Of a stretch of DNA of 64,000 nt, positions 1-8,200 are shown one piece after another. Under the pieces are notes generated by a model. That model saw only the letters and a list, made by a program, of their open reading frames with translations, had not been told where the DNA came from and did not search any database. The position numbers were made by a program, and so were the translations under genes. Each line of letters starts with the position of its first letter. Position 1 is the first letter of the stretch. This DNA is from Muribaculaceae bacterium (lineage in GTDB: Bacteria > Bacteroidota > Bacteroidia > Bacteroidales > Muribaculaceae), in NCBI GenBank assembly GCA_022508985.1, contig JAFLUA010000001.1:1-64000 (forward strand). Reading direction: 5' to 3'.

Positions 1-889
1 TATAATTGAAAGTCTTGCCGGCGAACTTATCGTCAGTAAGGGTATTGCCAACAGCAATCTGTCCATCTTGGTTGGCTGTTGCATCGCCCATCAACAGGAT
101 ATCGCTCTTGCAGATGGCGTAAGTCTTCTCGTTTTTTTCCTGACCATAGAGGTATACTTTCATATCGGTGCGGTCGGTAGCATTTTTAAGGAAGTCTTTT
201 GCCACCGTAAGCATTCCACCTGTTCCACAACATGGATCGTAGATTGAGAAGTGCTGCCCGAGAGTGTTAATTTCCTCCTCTTTACCGCACATTACCAGAG
301 CGACAAGAAGACGCACTATATCTTTGGGAGTGTAGAATTGTCCGGCCATTGTGTTGGAGGATTCTTTTGACCAACGTATGACAGTTTCGAATGCTGTTCC
401 CATCATTGCATTATCCACAACCTCCGGTCTTAAGTCGGCTTTAGATACAAAGGCCTGAGTTACGGCAAAAAGCAAACCGGCACGGTCAAGTCGTGAATAT
501 ATACGAGTTAAGTCGCCTGCCTCGCTGTCTTCGTGGGTGAAGTTGTTAAGGATATCCTTTACATTGTCGGTAAATCCTTCAAGATAGGTTTTAAAGTTAT
601 CGGCAATTTCATTGGGAGCAGCCAACAACTGCGACAGGGTGAACTTGGAAGTATTGTAAAAAGAAAGATTATGCTCATCCATCAAGAGTTTCAATTTGAG
701 TGGACGCATTTGTTCGGGAACCTTTTCGAGTTCCGCGTCAATAATCTTCTTTTTATCCTGAAGAATGCAATCCATTCTCCGCAAAAGCGTGAACGGAAGA
801 ATAACATTTTCCACTTCGGGATCTTCATAAACATCCCGGATAATATCTTTTATGTCCCAAATTAATGAGGCTAATTGTTGTGCTGTCAT
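1..889 (-). CDS. hsdM: Type I restriction-modification methylase subunit HsdM (partial, 5' part)
   Basis: This is the N-terminal 296 codons of an adenine-N6 DNA methyltransferase subunit; the gene continues past the left edge. The ATG lies at 887-889. The N-terminus carries the HsdM_N helical domain with the typical VILPFTLLRRMDCIL stretch near residue 30. The SAM-binding motif I reads DPCCGTGG from about residue 218 (usual DPxCGTGG), after a GQFYTPKDIVRLL segment. The catalytic NPPY/NPPF motif IV would lie outside the window. In the family, HsdM modifies one strand of a bipartite target chosen by HsdS and works with HsdR; neither partner is visible here. A TAnnTTTG box at 913-920 gives it its own promoter, downstream of a WYL regulator gene read in the same direction. 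The family call is firm. Confidence 0.93.
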   Translation of the reverse strand, partial: MTAQQLASLIWDIKDIIRDVYEDPEVENVILPFTLLRRMDCILQDKKKIIDAELEKVPEQMRPLKLKLLMDEHNLSFYNTSKFTLSQLLAAPNEIADNFKTYLEGFTDNVKDILNNFTHEDSEAGDLTRIYSRLDRAGLLFAVTQAFVSKADLRPEVVDNAMMGTAFETVIRWSKESSNTMAGQFYTPKDIVRLLVALVMCGKEEEINTLGQHFSIYDPCCGTGGMLTVAKDFLKNATDRTDMKVYLYGQEKNEKTYAICKSDILLMGDATANQDGQIAVGNTLTDDKFAGKTFNY

Positions 890-912
890 TATCGATAATT
901 TTTAATTCTGCA

Positions 913-920
913 CAAAAGTA
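913..920 (-). promoter_or_regulatory. Predicted -7 box for hsdM
   Basis: The minus strand reads TACTTTTG, matching Bacteroidota TAnnTTTG, 23 bp before the hsdM ATG. No clear -33 TTTG is visible. Confidence 0.5.
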
Positions 921-925
921 ATGAA

Positions 926-952
926 AATAGCCTCAATTTTACTGAGGCTATT
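926..952 (-). terminator. Hairpin between the WYL regulator and hsdM
   Basis: A perfect 10-bp inverted repeat (AATAGCCTCA at 926-935, TGAGGCTATT at 943-952) with a 7-base loop. It overlaps the WYL stop codon. On minus it is followed by a short T run, and on plus by a seven-T run at 955-961. It could end or attenuate transcription between the two genes. Confidence 0.6.
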
Positions 953-1949
953 GATATTTTTTTGTCATCTCAAATATTCTATATTTTATCTTTTCGCGTA
1001 ATTCGTTAGGTTTCAATATAATTACATTCTCTCCAAGAGATAAAATTTTTTGTTCGAGTTCAAAATTAAAAATCACTTTTATTGAAATAACGGCACCTTC
1101 CGGAGTTTTATCAATTATCTTTTGACTGATATGAAGTGGTTTGGATAATATATAAGGTAATTGGGCTTGAGATATAAATAAATGAATTTCTTGCGGTACA
1201 TCTCCCTCATTTCTTGAAACCCCGATCATATCATCAAAGAAATGATTAAAGTCTGTTGTAGTATTTTCAATGAAATTCTTTGGAATAGAGGTTAGCTCTA
1301 ATATGCGGTCGAATGCGAAATTAGAAATTTTATCGGCTTCTTCGTTGTAAGCAAATAAAAACCACCGGTTATTATACTCTTTGATAAAATAAGGATGAAT
1401 TATCGCTTTTATTTCTTGTGGATTATTATAACCGCTGTACCTGATTAAAAGGACCTCTTTAGTAGCTATTGCATTAAGCAGTCGAGAGAAATGCTCTCTT
1501 CCTTTTAACTGTATGTTTTCATCAAAGCTCACAAGGTTCTTCACATTACTATCAATATTGATGTAAGGCTTGAATCTTTCAACAATATTATCGAGCCATT
1601 CATACCCGGGCATTCCGTCAAAGCGGGATAACACAGACAGAGCTTGAGTCAGTCCTAAAATTTCTTCGTTTGTTAATGGCAACTTATATATAGAAAAACC
1701 CTTGTCTTTATATCTATAAAATACATTACGACCTTTCTTATAGCTAATAATTTCTGCCTGTGGATATTGGGCTTCCATTTCAAACATATCAGTGTGAATT
1801 GTGTTTTCAGAAGTCACTAATTTAAATCCTTTGTCTCTTAGTACATCGTTACACTTTTCCATTAACTGTCGCAAGGTATATTCTTGACGACTGCTTAAGC
1901 ACCCATCAAGAACCTGTCTCCTTACCAATGCTCCCTTATTCGTAGGCAT
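948..1949 (-). CDS. WYL domain-containing transcriptional regulator
   Basis: A 333-residue protein. The N-terminal third (residues 1-65) looks like a helix-turn-helix. The middle holds a WYL domain around residues 165-230, with the motif region LLIRYSGYN and HPYFIKEYNNRWFLFAY. A WCX-like C-terminal segment follows. WYL proteins sense a ligand, often nucleotide-like or nucleic acid, and repress or activate nearby genes. They frequently head phage-defence operons, as with BrxR and CapW. Here it lies directly upstream of hsdM in the same direction, so control of the restriction system is the simplest reading, though that is inference. It has its own TAnnTTTG box 15 bp before the ATG. Confidence 0.88.
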   Translation of the reverse strand: MPTNKGALVRRQVLDGCLSSRQEYTLRQLMEKCNDVLRDKGFKLVTSENTIHTDMFEMEAQYPQAEIISYKKGRNVFYRYKDKGFSIYKLPLTNEEILGLTQALSVLSRFDGMPGYEWLDNIVERFKPYINIDSNVKNLVSFDENIQLKGREHFSRLLNAIATKEVLLIRYSGYNNPQEIKAIIHPYFIKEYNNRWFLFAYNEEADKISNFAFDRILELTSIPKNFIENTTTDFNHFFDDMIGVSRNEGDVPQEIHLFISQAQLPYILSKPLHISQKIIDKTPEGAVISIKVIFNFELEQKILSLGENVIILKPNELREKIKYRIFEMTKKYQ

Positions 1950-1964
1950 AATGTTTTATTTTTT

Positions 1965-1972
1965 CAAAAATA
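1965..1972 (-). promoter_or_regulatory. Predicted -7 box for the WYL regulator
   Basis: TATTTTTG on minus, 15 bp upstream of the ATG, giving a leader of only about 10 nt. Confidence 0.5.
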
Positions 1973-1986
1973 AGAAATTAATCTGA

Positions 1987-2151
1987 TATAGTAAAGAGGT
2001 TTCCGAGGCTTCATCAATCGGCATGACTACTCTCTATAAATTTGAATCGGGAAAAACGACCGACATATCAATAAGCACTCTCCTAAGATTGTTGAAGGTT
2101 ATTGGGTTAGGCGAAAACTGGGATACAACCATTCCGGAATGGACTGAATAA
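1987..2151 (+). pseudogene. Relic of an XRE-type helix-turn-helix protein (C-terminal fragment)
   Basis: The plus strand reads from codon 1987 to a TAA at 2149-2151. It encodes about 54 residues including EASSIGMTTLYKFESGK and ISISTLLRLLKVIGLGENW. This matches the recognition helix and last helices of small Bacteroidales XRE regulators. The first helices are missing: an in-frame stop sits at 1984-1986. An ATG at 2023 could not start a folded domain. The 3' end meets the end of a decayed Bro-N gene head-on at the palindrome ATTCCGGAAT (2131-2140). I read it as a dead fragment. Confidence 0.6.
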
Positions 2152-2422
2152 GTCGGAAGATACTTGTCATGTCGGCAGCCAATGTTTTTCTTAAAACGCC
2201 GGTGTGAGTCTTCATTGCTATCTGGGGACAAATTGTCCCCAAGAAGTAGTGTAATTCCGGATCCCTTTTTCTTAGTTTTTTTAAATAATCCGTGGGATTC
2301 TTACTGTCGGTGAGTATTTCCACTACATCTACAACGGAGAAATACCATTCCTCTTTCTCACTGTCCCAAACTGTACGGACTTTCTTCTCGTTGAAAAGTT
2401 GTATCTGATTTGTCTTAGTCAT
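2099..2422 (-). pseudogene. Truncated Bro-N domain protein
   Basis: The product starts like the common Bacteroidales Bro-N family (QLFNEKKVRTVWDSEKEEWY, then FSVVDVVEILTDSKNPTDYL). It runs in register to FRLIQSIP and then loses similarity at the palindrome ATTCCGGAAT, ending 11 residues later after 107 codons. Full-length relatives are usually much longer. Bro-N proteins are related to phage antirepressors and often sit inside type I restriction loci, which fits the neighbouring hsdM. The start and promoter (TAAATTTG box at 2427-2434) are intact, so a short product could still be made, but the domain is cut. Confidence 0.7.
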
Positions 2423-2426
2423 ATTG

Positions 2427-2434
2427 CAAATTTA
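2427..2434 (-). promoter_or_regulatory. Predicted -7 box for the truncated Bro-N gene
   Basis: TAAATTTG on minus, only 4 bp before the ATG at 2420-2422, so a transcript would be nearly leaderless. Confidence 0.4.
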
Positions 2435-2458
2435 CGAAATTTTACTATGATTTTTCGG

Positions 2459-2598
2459 GGTACAAACGGAGAAATTTTACTAACTTTGCAAAAGAGCGAA
2501 CGAGGTCGCACAAATCGTGTGTAAATACTTGATTTTGATAAAGTTGTCGTTAGACAATGTAGGTATTGGGACATTGAAATTTTTGAGGTACAAACGGA
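2459..2598. repeat. 12-bp direct repeat GGTACAAACGGA (two copies) in a gene-free stretch
   Basis: GGTACAAACGGA occurs at 2459-2470 and again at 2587-2598, each preceded by ATTTTT within a few bases. The 2423-2710 interval is AT-rich and has no convincing gene. It also holds an orphan plus-strand TAACTTTG box (2481-2488) and a short inverted repeat (CAATGT 2555-2560, ACATTG 2571-2576). It may be the scar of a lost mobile segment. Confidence 0.45.
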
Positions 2599-2710
2599 TA
2601 TACGCACTCGCTGATTATCAAGCAGTTGAATTTGTCATAATTTGTTTTTTCGCTTCCAGAACCCTCTTTGTACCTTATTAAGTATAAAAGACTGAACGTC
2701 AATTTGTTGA

Positions 2711-3022
2711 ATTTACTGCATCGAAAATGCTCCGGCTGAAATCTCGCACTTCCTCATCGAGGGTGAGACAGCCCCGCTGCCGGAGTATGGCGAGGCAGTG
2801 CCGGTAACGGAGGAGGATATTGCAGTATTCGACGCTGCCTGCGGCGATTACCAGTTCCCGCTCGGCACACCCGTAATGGTTGCCAAACATAGCTATGACG
2901 GCACAGAGGATTACCGTTTCGACGTAAAATCGCAGACGCCCGACGGCCGCGAGTCTTCCTCGACTATCTATGTCGTTGTCCCGCAGGGCTATACGCCTGA
3001 GTTTACGCAGGTGGTGAGATAG
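2711..3022 (+). pseudogene. 3' fragment of an unrecognised GC-rich gene
   Basis: An open frame runs from 2711 to a TAG at 3020-3022 and encodes about 103 residues. It contains FLIEGETAPLPEYGEAVPV, VFDAACGDYQFPLGTPVMV and ends PQGYTPEFTQVVR. No ATG starts the frame; an in-frame stop lies at 2708-2710 and the only usable start is a GTG at 2798. It is clearly richer in G and C than the island to its left. It looks like the C-terminus of a longer, perhaps exported, protein cut by the insertion of the restriction island. I do not recognise the family. It is convergent with pbpC. Confidence 0.5.
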
Positions 3023-3036
3023 GCCGGTTGTCGGTG

Positions 3037-5250
3037 TTACTTAACCATGATTTCTATCGACTGTTGAGAGCCTGTGTGGTCGAAAATACTGAGTCGGTGA
3101 GTCCCGGTGCTTGGACTGATATTGATTTGATGAATATCGGTCGTGCTTCCAATATAATCGTTGTCGAGGTGCCAGAAGAGCTCGGCTAAGGGATTGTTGT
3201 GTGTGGCCTTGCAGATTATTTCGGAGGATGAGCCGTCGTGCGTCTTGGGTAACGATAGTGTGGTACCATTAGCAGGATATATAAATTTCATGACGGAGTC
3301 GTCGTTATCCGGGTTTTCGGGAGGCTCAATATAATCGATGTGAATCTGTTTGTAATAATATTTGTGGATAGGCGGTAATAGGAAAAATGATTTCATCGTA
3401 GATGTTTCCGAGGCATCTGAAACCCGTCGTAGCCCATCGATTGAAACGGGTATTTGCGAGCAGTAAGGGCAGCGTCGACTATGGATGGCCTTATCCGATA
3501 CCGTTTGCATCACTGTTGATTCGCAGTATTTACCGGCCAGGTGTCCGGAATGAGAACATACAGCTTGCTTATTTCCGTCGGGCTTTTTGAACCAGCCAGA
3601 GGAGGGTAGTATATTGAAGATATCAAACATTACCGAGCCGGCGCATCGTGCTCCTGTCAAATCGGCTACACCGCTACCGTCGGCATTCCCCACCCATACG
3701 CCAACAACATACTTCGGTGTTATTCCAATCGCCCAACCATCTCTTGCCCCGTAGCTTGTGCCTGTTTTCCACGCGATATTTTGGACGGAACTTACGCGAG
3801 TCCAATCGAGTTGGTCGGGGCGGTTGACATCTCTCATGGCATCGAGCGTTGAGTATATTGCTATGCTGTCGTTCAGTGGAAATCCGGCCTCGTTTCGAGC
3901 CAGCGCGGCGTAACAAGAGACAATGTCGAGCAACGAAACTTCCGCGCCACCCAAAATTAGAGAAAGACCATATTTGTCGGCCGGTCTTGAGAGTGTCGAT
4001 AGGCCACATCGCTTGAGGAACTCGGCAAATCGTGAGACGCCAAACTCTTTGAGCAGCCATACGTTGGGCACGTTTAGTGATAGAGCCAAAGCACTTTTTG
4101 CATCGATAAATCCGGAGTACGTGCCATCGAAATTTTTAGGTGCAAAGCCCCCAAAATTCGTAGGGATGTCGGGCAAAATAGTCTTATCAAGGATTACCCC
4201 TTCTTGTAGAGCGGCGCAATAAAGTAAAGGTTTCAGAATGCTACCCGACGACCGTGGCGCACGTGCGATATCTACCCACTTACCCTCTCTATCGGCATTT
4301 ATATCGGCATTGCCACAATATGCTATTATGTCGCCGGTAAAAACGTCGGCAATAACGGCAGCGAGGTCGTTAATACCCGATAGCGCCAGGTCGCTACGCC
4401 AATGTGAAGCAAGCGATTCCAATCGATATTGCAAAGATGCATCGATAGCCGTTACCGATTTCAAACCATGGCGTGTTTTGTTATAGTATTCGACAATATG
4501 TGGAGCCGTCTGTGGCATAGGATAAGGCTTGTCGATTAAAGGTTCTTCAATGGCGAGTTCGTATTCATCGTCGCTTAATAAACCCTTGTCGCGCAGGCGC
4601 TTGAGTAGTCTGTTGCGTTTAGTCAATAGTTTGTCGCGATTCTTCGAAAGGTGAATAAGCGATGGCGCATTCTGAAGCACGGCGAGAGTAGCAGCCTCGG
4701 CCCACGACATATCGTTGCCGTCATTGCATAAATAACGCCATACGGCAGCATTGATACCGACCACATTCCCACCGAATGGAGCGTGCGAGACATACATTTT
4801 TAAGATTTCGTCTTTAGTGTATCTACATTCAAGACGAATTGCCATAAACATTTCAATCGTTTTCTCGATTAAGTTTCGCTTGCCGCGCCGATGAAGGCGT
4901 ATGGTCTGCATCGTTATAGTACTTCCCCCGCTGACAATGCGGTGGTTAGATATATTTTGCCATATAGCACGTGCAATGCCACGAGCACTAATGCCGCAAT
5001 GCGAATAAAAGCTACGGTCTTCATATTCAATTAAAGATAGCCTAAATTTCTCCGGGATGGTGTCGCAAGGAGGGAAGCGCCATTGCCCGTCGTCGGCTAC
5101 TCTTGCGCCAAGCAATTCGCCACCGTTAGCAGTGACGACAGTAGAATACGGCACGTTGCCAAACATGTTTTTGGGCAGGCAAAAAAGCCATAGCAACAGG
5201 ATTGCTCCGGTTGCTACGGCAATAGTTAGTTTAATGCTTTTTCGTTTCAT
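3037..5250 (-). CDS. pbpC: Penicillin-binding protein 1C (bifunctional peptidoglycan glycosyltransferase/transpeptidase)
   Basis: A 737-residue inner-membrane murein synthase. An N-terminal membrane anchor (residues 8-26) precedes a GT51 domain with the catalytic EDRSFYSHCG motif near 76 and GGSTITMQ near 107. The transpeptidase has SILK with the nucleophile at about S337, SLN (ALSLNVPNVW) and KTGTS near 493. The last 90 or so residues form the BiPBP_C domain typical of PBP1C. Its ATG overlaps the stop of the alpha-2-macroglobulin gene (ATGA), so the two are translationally coupled. This pairing is known from E. coli pbpC-yfhM, where the macroglobulin is thought to trap proteases entering the periplasm. 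All active-site motifs are present. Confidence 0.95.
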   Translation of the reverse strand: MKRKSIKLTIAVATGAILLLWLFCLPKNMFGNVPYSTVVTANGGELLGARVADDGQWRFPPCDTIPEKFRLSLIEYEDRSFYSHCGISARGIARAIWQNISNHRIVSGGSTITMQTIRLHRRGKRNLIEKTIEMFMAIRLECRYTKDEILKMYVSHAPFGGNVVGINAAVWRYLCNDGNDMSWAEAATLAVLQNAPSLIHLSKNRDKLLTKRNRLLKRLRDKGLLSDDEYELAIEEPLIDKPYPMPQTAPHIVEYYNKTRHGLKSVTAIDASLQYRLESLASHWRSDLALSGINDLAAVIADVFTGDIIAYCGNADINADREGKWVDIARAPRSSGSILKPLLYCAALQEGVILDKTILPDIPTNFGGFAPKNFDGTYSGFIDAKSALALSLNVPNVWLLKEFGVSRFAEFLKRCGLSTLSRPADKYGLSLILGGAEVSLLDIVSCYAALARNEAGFPLNDSIAIYSTLDAMRDVNRPDQLDWTRVSSVQNIAWKTGTSYGARDGWAIGITPKYVVGVWVGNADGSGVADLTGARCAGSVMFDIFNILPSSGWFKKPDGNKQAVCSHSGHLAGKYCESTVMQTVSDKAIHSRRCPYCSQIPVSIDGLRRVSDASETSTMKSFFLLPPIHKYYYKQIHIDYIEPPENPDNDDSVMKFIYPANGTTLSLPKTHDGSSSEIICKATHNNPLAELFWHLDNDYIGSTTDIHQINISPSTGTHRLSIFDHTGSQQSIEIMVK

Positions 5251-8200
5251 TTAGATACTGTTACCCGGCGATTGGCCGTTAAAGCCCTACATACGGGGTT
5301 ATACATATCCTCACACACAGACGGAGGCAGCAGATATGAGCCTTGATAGGCAGCCCTCAACCGAACTTCGTATTTCTTAGATTCACCTCGTTTTATAGCG
5401 AAATAGTAATTGATAGAAATGTCTCTAATATCACGATACTCCGACTCGTCGTGTGCATGCCCGTAAATGCGGTCATTCCATATCTCCCACCCGGCGGGTA
5501 TATTGTAGCACAGGGCCGCATTGGCGATGTCGTCGCTATAGTTGGTCACAGAAATACGTGCAGTGAATTCGCTATCTTCTTTTATGTCGTTTATTGAAAT
5601 GCGGTTACCTTTCATGTTGAAATACGATATTGACATTTTCAGACCGTTTTCCTCCGGTTTTACGGTTTTTTGAGGTGATGGTTGATATGAATTCATAAGC
5701 GATAATTCAACAGTGCTGCTACCGATGTTTTCTACCGACATCTTGCCGTTGTTGCAGTCTATATCAATGTTTTCAAGTGAATTGATACTATTAATAGAGA
5801 TCGGCGCCCGCCCTTGTTGAGTGAGTTTTACAAAGGGAGTGCTGTTGTCGGTGTTGTTGCTCAGAGTGCTCATGGCGATAGTAGCGAATGATATGTCTTG
5901 AGTAACATACGAGCTGCCGTTGCACTTCTTAGATATATCGTGAGCTACAGGTATGGCTTTGGCAAATAATCCGCATTGTGCGTAGGCTTCCAATTCAATA
6001 GCCTTATCAAGAAGCGGAGAATCAATGATTTCTTTTCGCTTGGAGATCTCTGATTTTTCAGCACGCTCTATCATATTTGTGGCCACGTCGATTCTTCCTG
6101 TCTCTGCGTAAGCCGAAGCCAGGCAGAAGGCAGCGCTGCGAGATATAGCTCCTGACTCCCTAAGGCGGTTCATGGCCGCTGTCTGTGGCGAGTTTGCCAC
6201 CGCGAGCGAGTAGAGGCGAAGAGACTGCAATAAATCGGTATATATTGAGTGCCGATACTCTCTTGAGACCGATACTTGATAGTTTTTCCATCGCTCAATA
6301 CATTCGTTGTTAGTTCTGAAACCTTGGCGTGATGCTTCAACGAGAGCTAAGCCCGCTAACGATGTTACCCATTCATTTTCAATCTTATCCCCCATCCAAT
6401 ATGTAAAGGCACCCGATGGGAGTTGCCGCGATTGAATAGCCTTTATTATCAGTGGCAATTGTTTTTCGCATTTTTCTCTGTTTTTTTCGTCGAGGAACTT
6501 GCGGCCATAGAGCATAAAGAGAGCTTTCGACGATAGCTGCTCGGTACACAGGTGTGGATAGTACTCCATAAACAGGGTAATGGCGTTGAAGTTGATAGAC
6601 GGCAACGATGCCACTTGGAGCGAAACTTTACCGGCGGGCGAAGAATTCCACGTCAATTCTGTCCTTTCGTTAGGCGCAAGCGCTTTTTCAACAGTTTCCA
6701 ATATATTAGGCATCGGGTTAGAAACGCTGATATAAGTCGTGTCGCGGATAATGTTTTCATTGCCTCGAGTCGTGAGGATAATACGCGCTTTTTGAGCTCT
6801 GGCGTTCTCGCAGGCCAATTTGAAGAAAATCAATTTTTCGCCTTGTTGGTCGAAGACTACATTCTTGCTTTTAGCCCCTTGAACTTTAATCGGGCCGTTG
6901 GTTTCAATGCTCACGTTGACATTTTTAATGCCTTCATCCATCGCAAAAACATTTACAGGCATGCTAATGGTGTCGCTGTAGGCCAAAGCACGCGGCAGAG
7001 TAGATAGAAGCATCACCGGCGATGTCACTTTCACTGTCTTGTCGGCATTCCCGTAGCAGCCGTCATGTGCAGCCACAATCATGACGCGAACCGACCCCAC
7101 GTAGTTGGGAAGGGTAATTTTGTGCGTCTTAGGCCCGCCGTTTATGGTGAACGGACCTATGAATTTAACGGCAGGATTAAAACGTTTTTCCTTGCCGGCA
7201 GCCTTGCGTAGTGCTTCGTCGCCGCCCACGCTGAGGACAGAACGGAAAGAAGAACCGAACGCACCGATCACGTCGTCGTACATATCCCACGTTTTAACGC
7301 CCAAGGCCTCTTTCTTATTCATGCTGTACCATGGTTGAGGTGTTTTGAAGTTGGTAATGTCGAGAAGGCCTTCATCAACAATAGCAAGAGTGTAGGTCAT
7401 AGCTTTGTTGTCTTTCTCTCTAACGTTAATAGAAAACTCCTTTTGAGGATGTACTTCGTCGGGCATTTCAATAATAGGATGTAGTATCGATAGGCGGTCG
7501 ATAACCTTTGCCGACTTGATACCGAAAAGACGGATAGGTGTGTCGAAATTGGTGCCTTTATGTGGCCTTAACAAGGTAGCCGATACATAGAAGTTAGGTG
7601 CCATATCACGGTCGATGCGCAGTTGATATTTAGTGTCGTTATTTCCCGATAGAGGCACCCACATACGTTTCAATACTTTAGAGCCTGTTTCGATAGAAAG
7701 TAAAACACGGCCACCATCGCATTTGGGGAGATATACATTGGCTGTTTCGCCTACTTCATATTGCTCCTTGTCGAGGGTAAAAGAAAGTTCGGTGCTGGCA
7801 GTGGCATGATCTCTGTCGCTGCGTCCTCTCCAATCAGGCCAGTCAACAGAGAAGGTTCCACCGGTAGCGTGTCCTCCTTTTGTATCTCGTACAACGACAA
7901 GGTATTCTCCATAATCCGGATGTTCAACTTTGAACGGAATCTCGGCAACTCCGTTGATAGCCGTAATACTTCCTGTCGATACAATGTTGGCGTAATCACT
8001 GTAAACATACTTGCTGAAGTCGCTGTTAGATCCCTGCCACCACCAATTCCAATCGATCTGATATATTTTGTATTCTAATTCACGTTCTTTCATTCTCATC
8101 CCGACTTGATTGAGCACTACGACGGGCAATTTTATGTCGCTATCTGTTTCAAAAGTATCTTTGCTTAAATCTATGCCGACATATACCCCGAATGGCGAGA

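Noticed and set aside
533..865. A plus-strand open frame of 110 codons
   Set aside because: It lies opposite hsdM and has no family features; the minus-strand frame is clearly the gene.
2459..2598. attL/attR of an integrative element
   Set aside because: The copies are only 128 bp apart with no integrase gene between or beside them.
2423..2710. A tRNA, small RNA or invertible promoter in the gap between the Bro-N relic and the GC-rich fragment
   Set aside because: No cloverleaf was found and no long inverted repeat flanks it; only short repeats are present.
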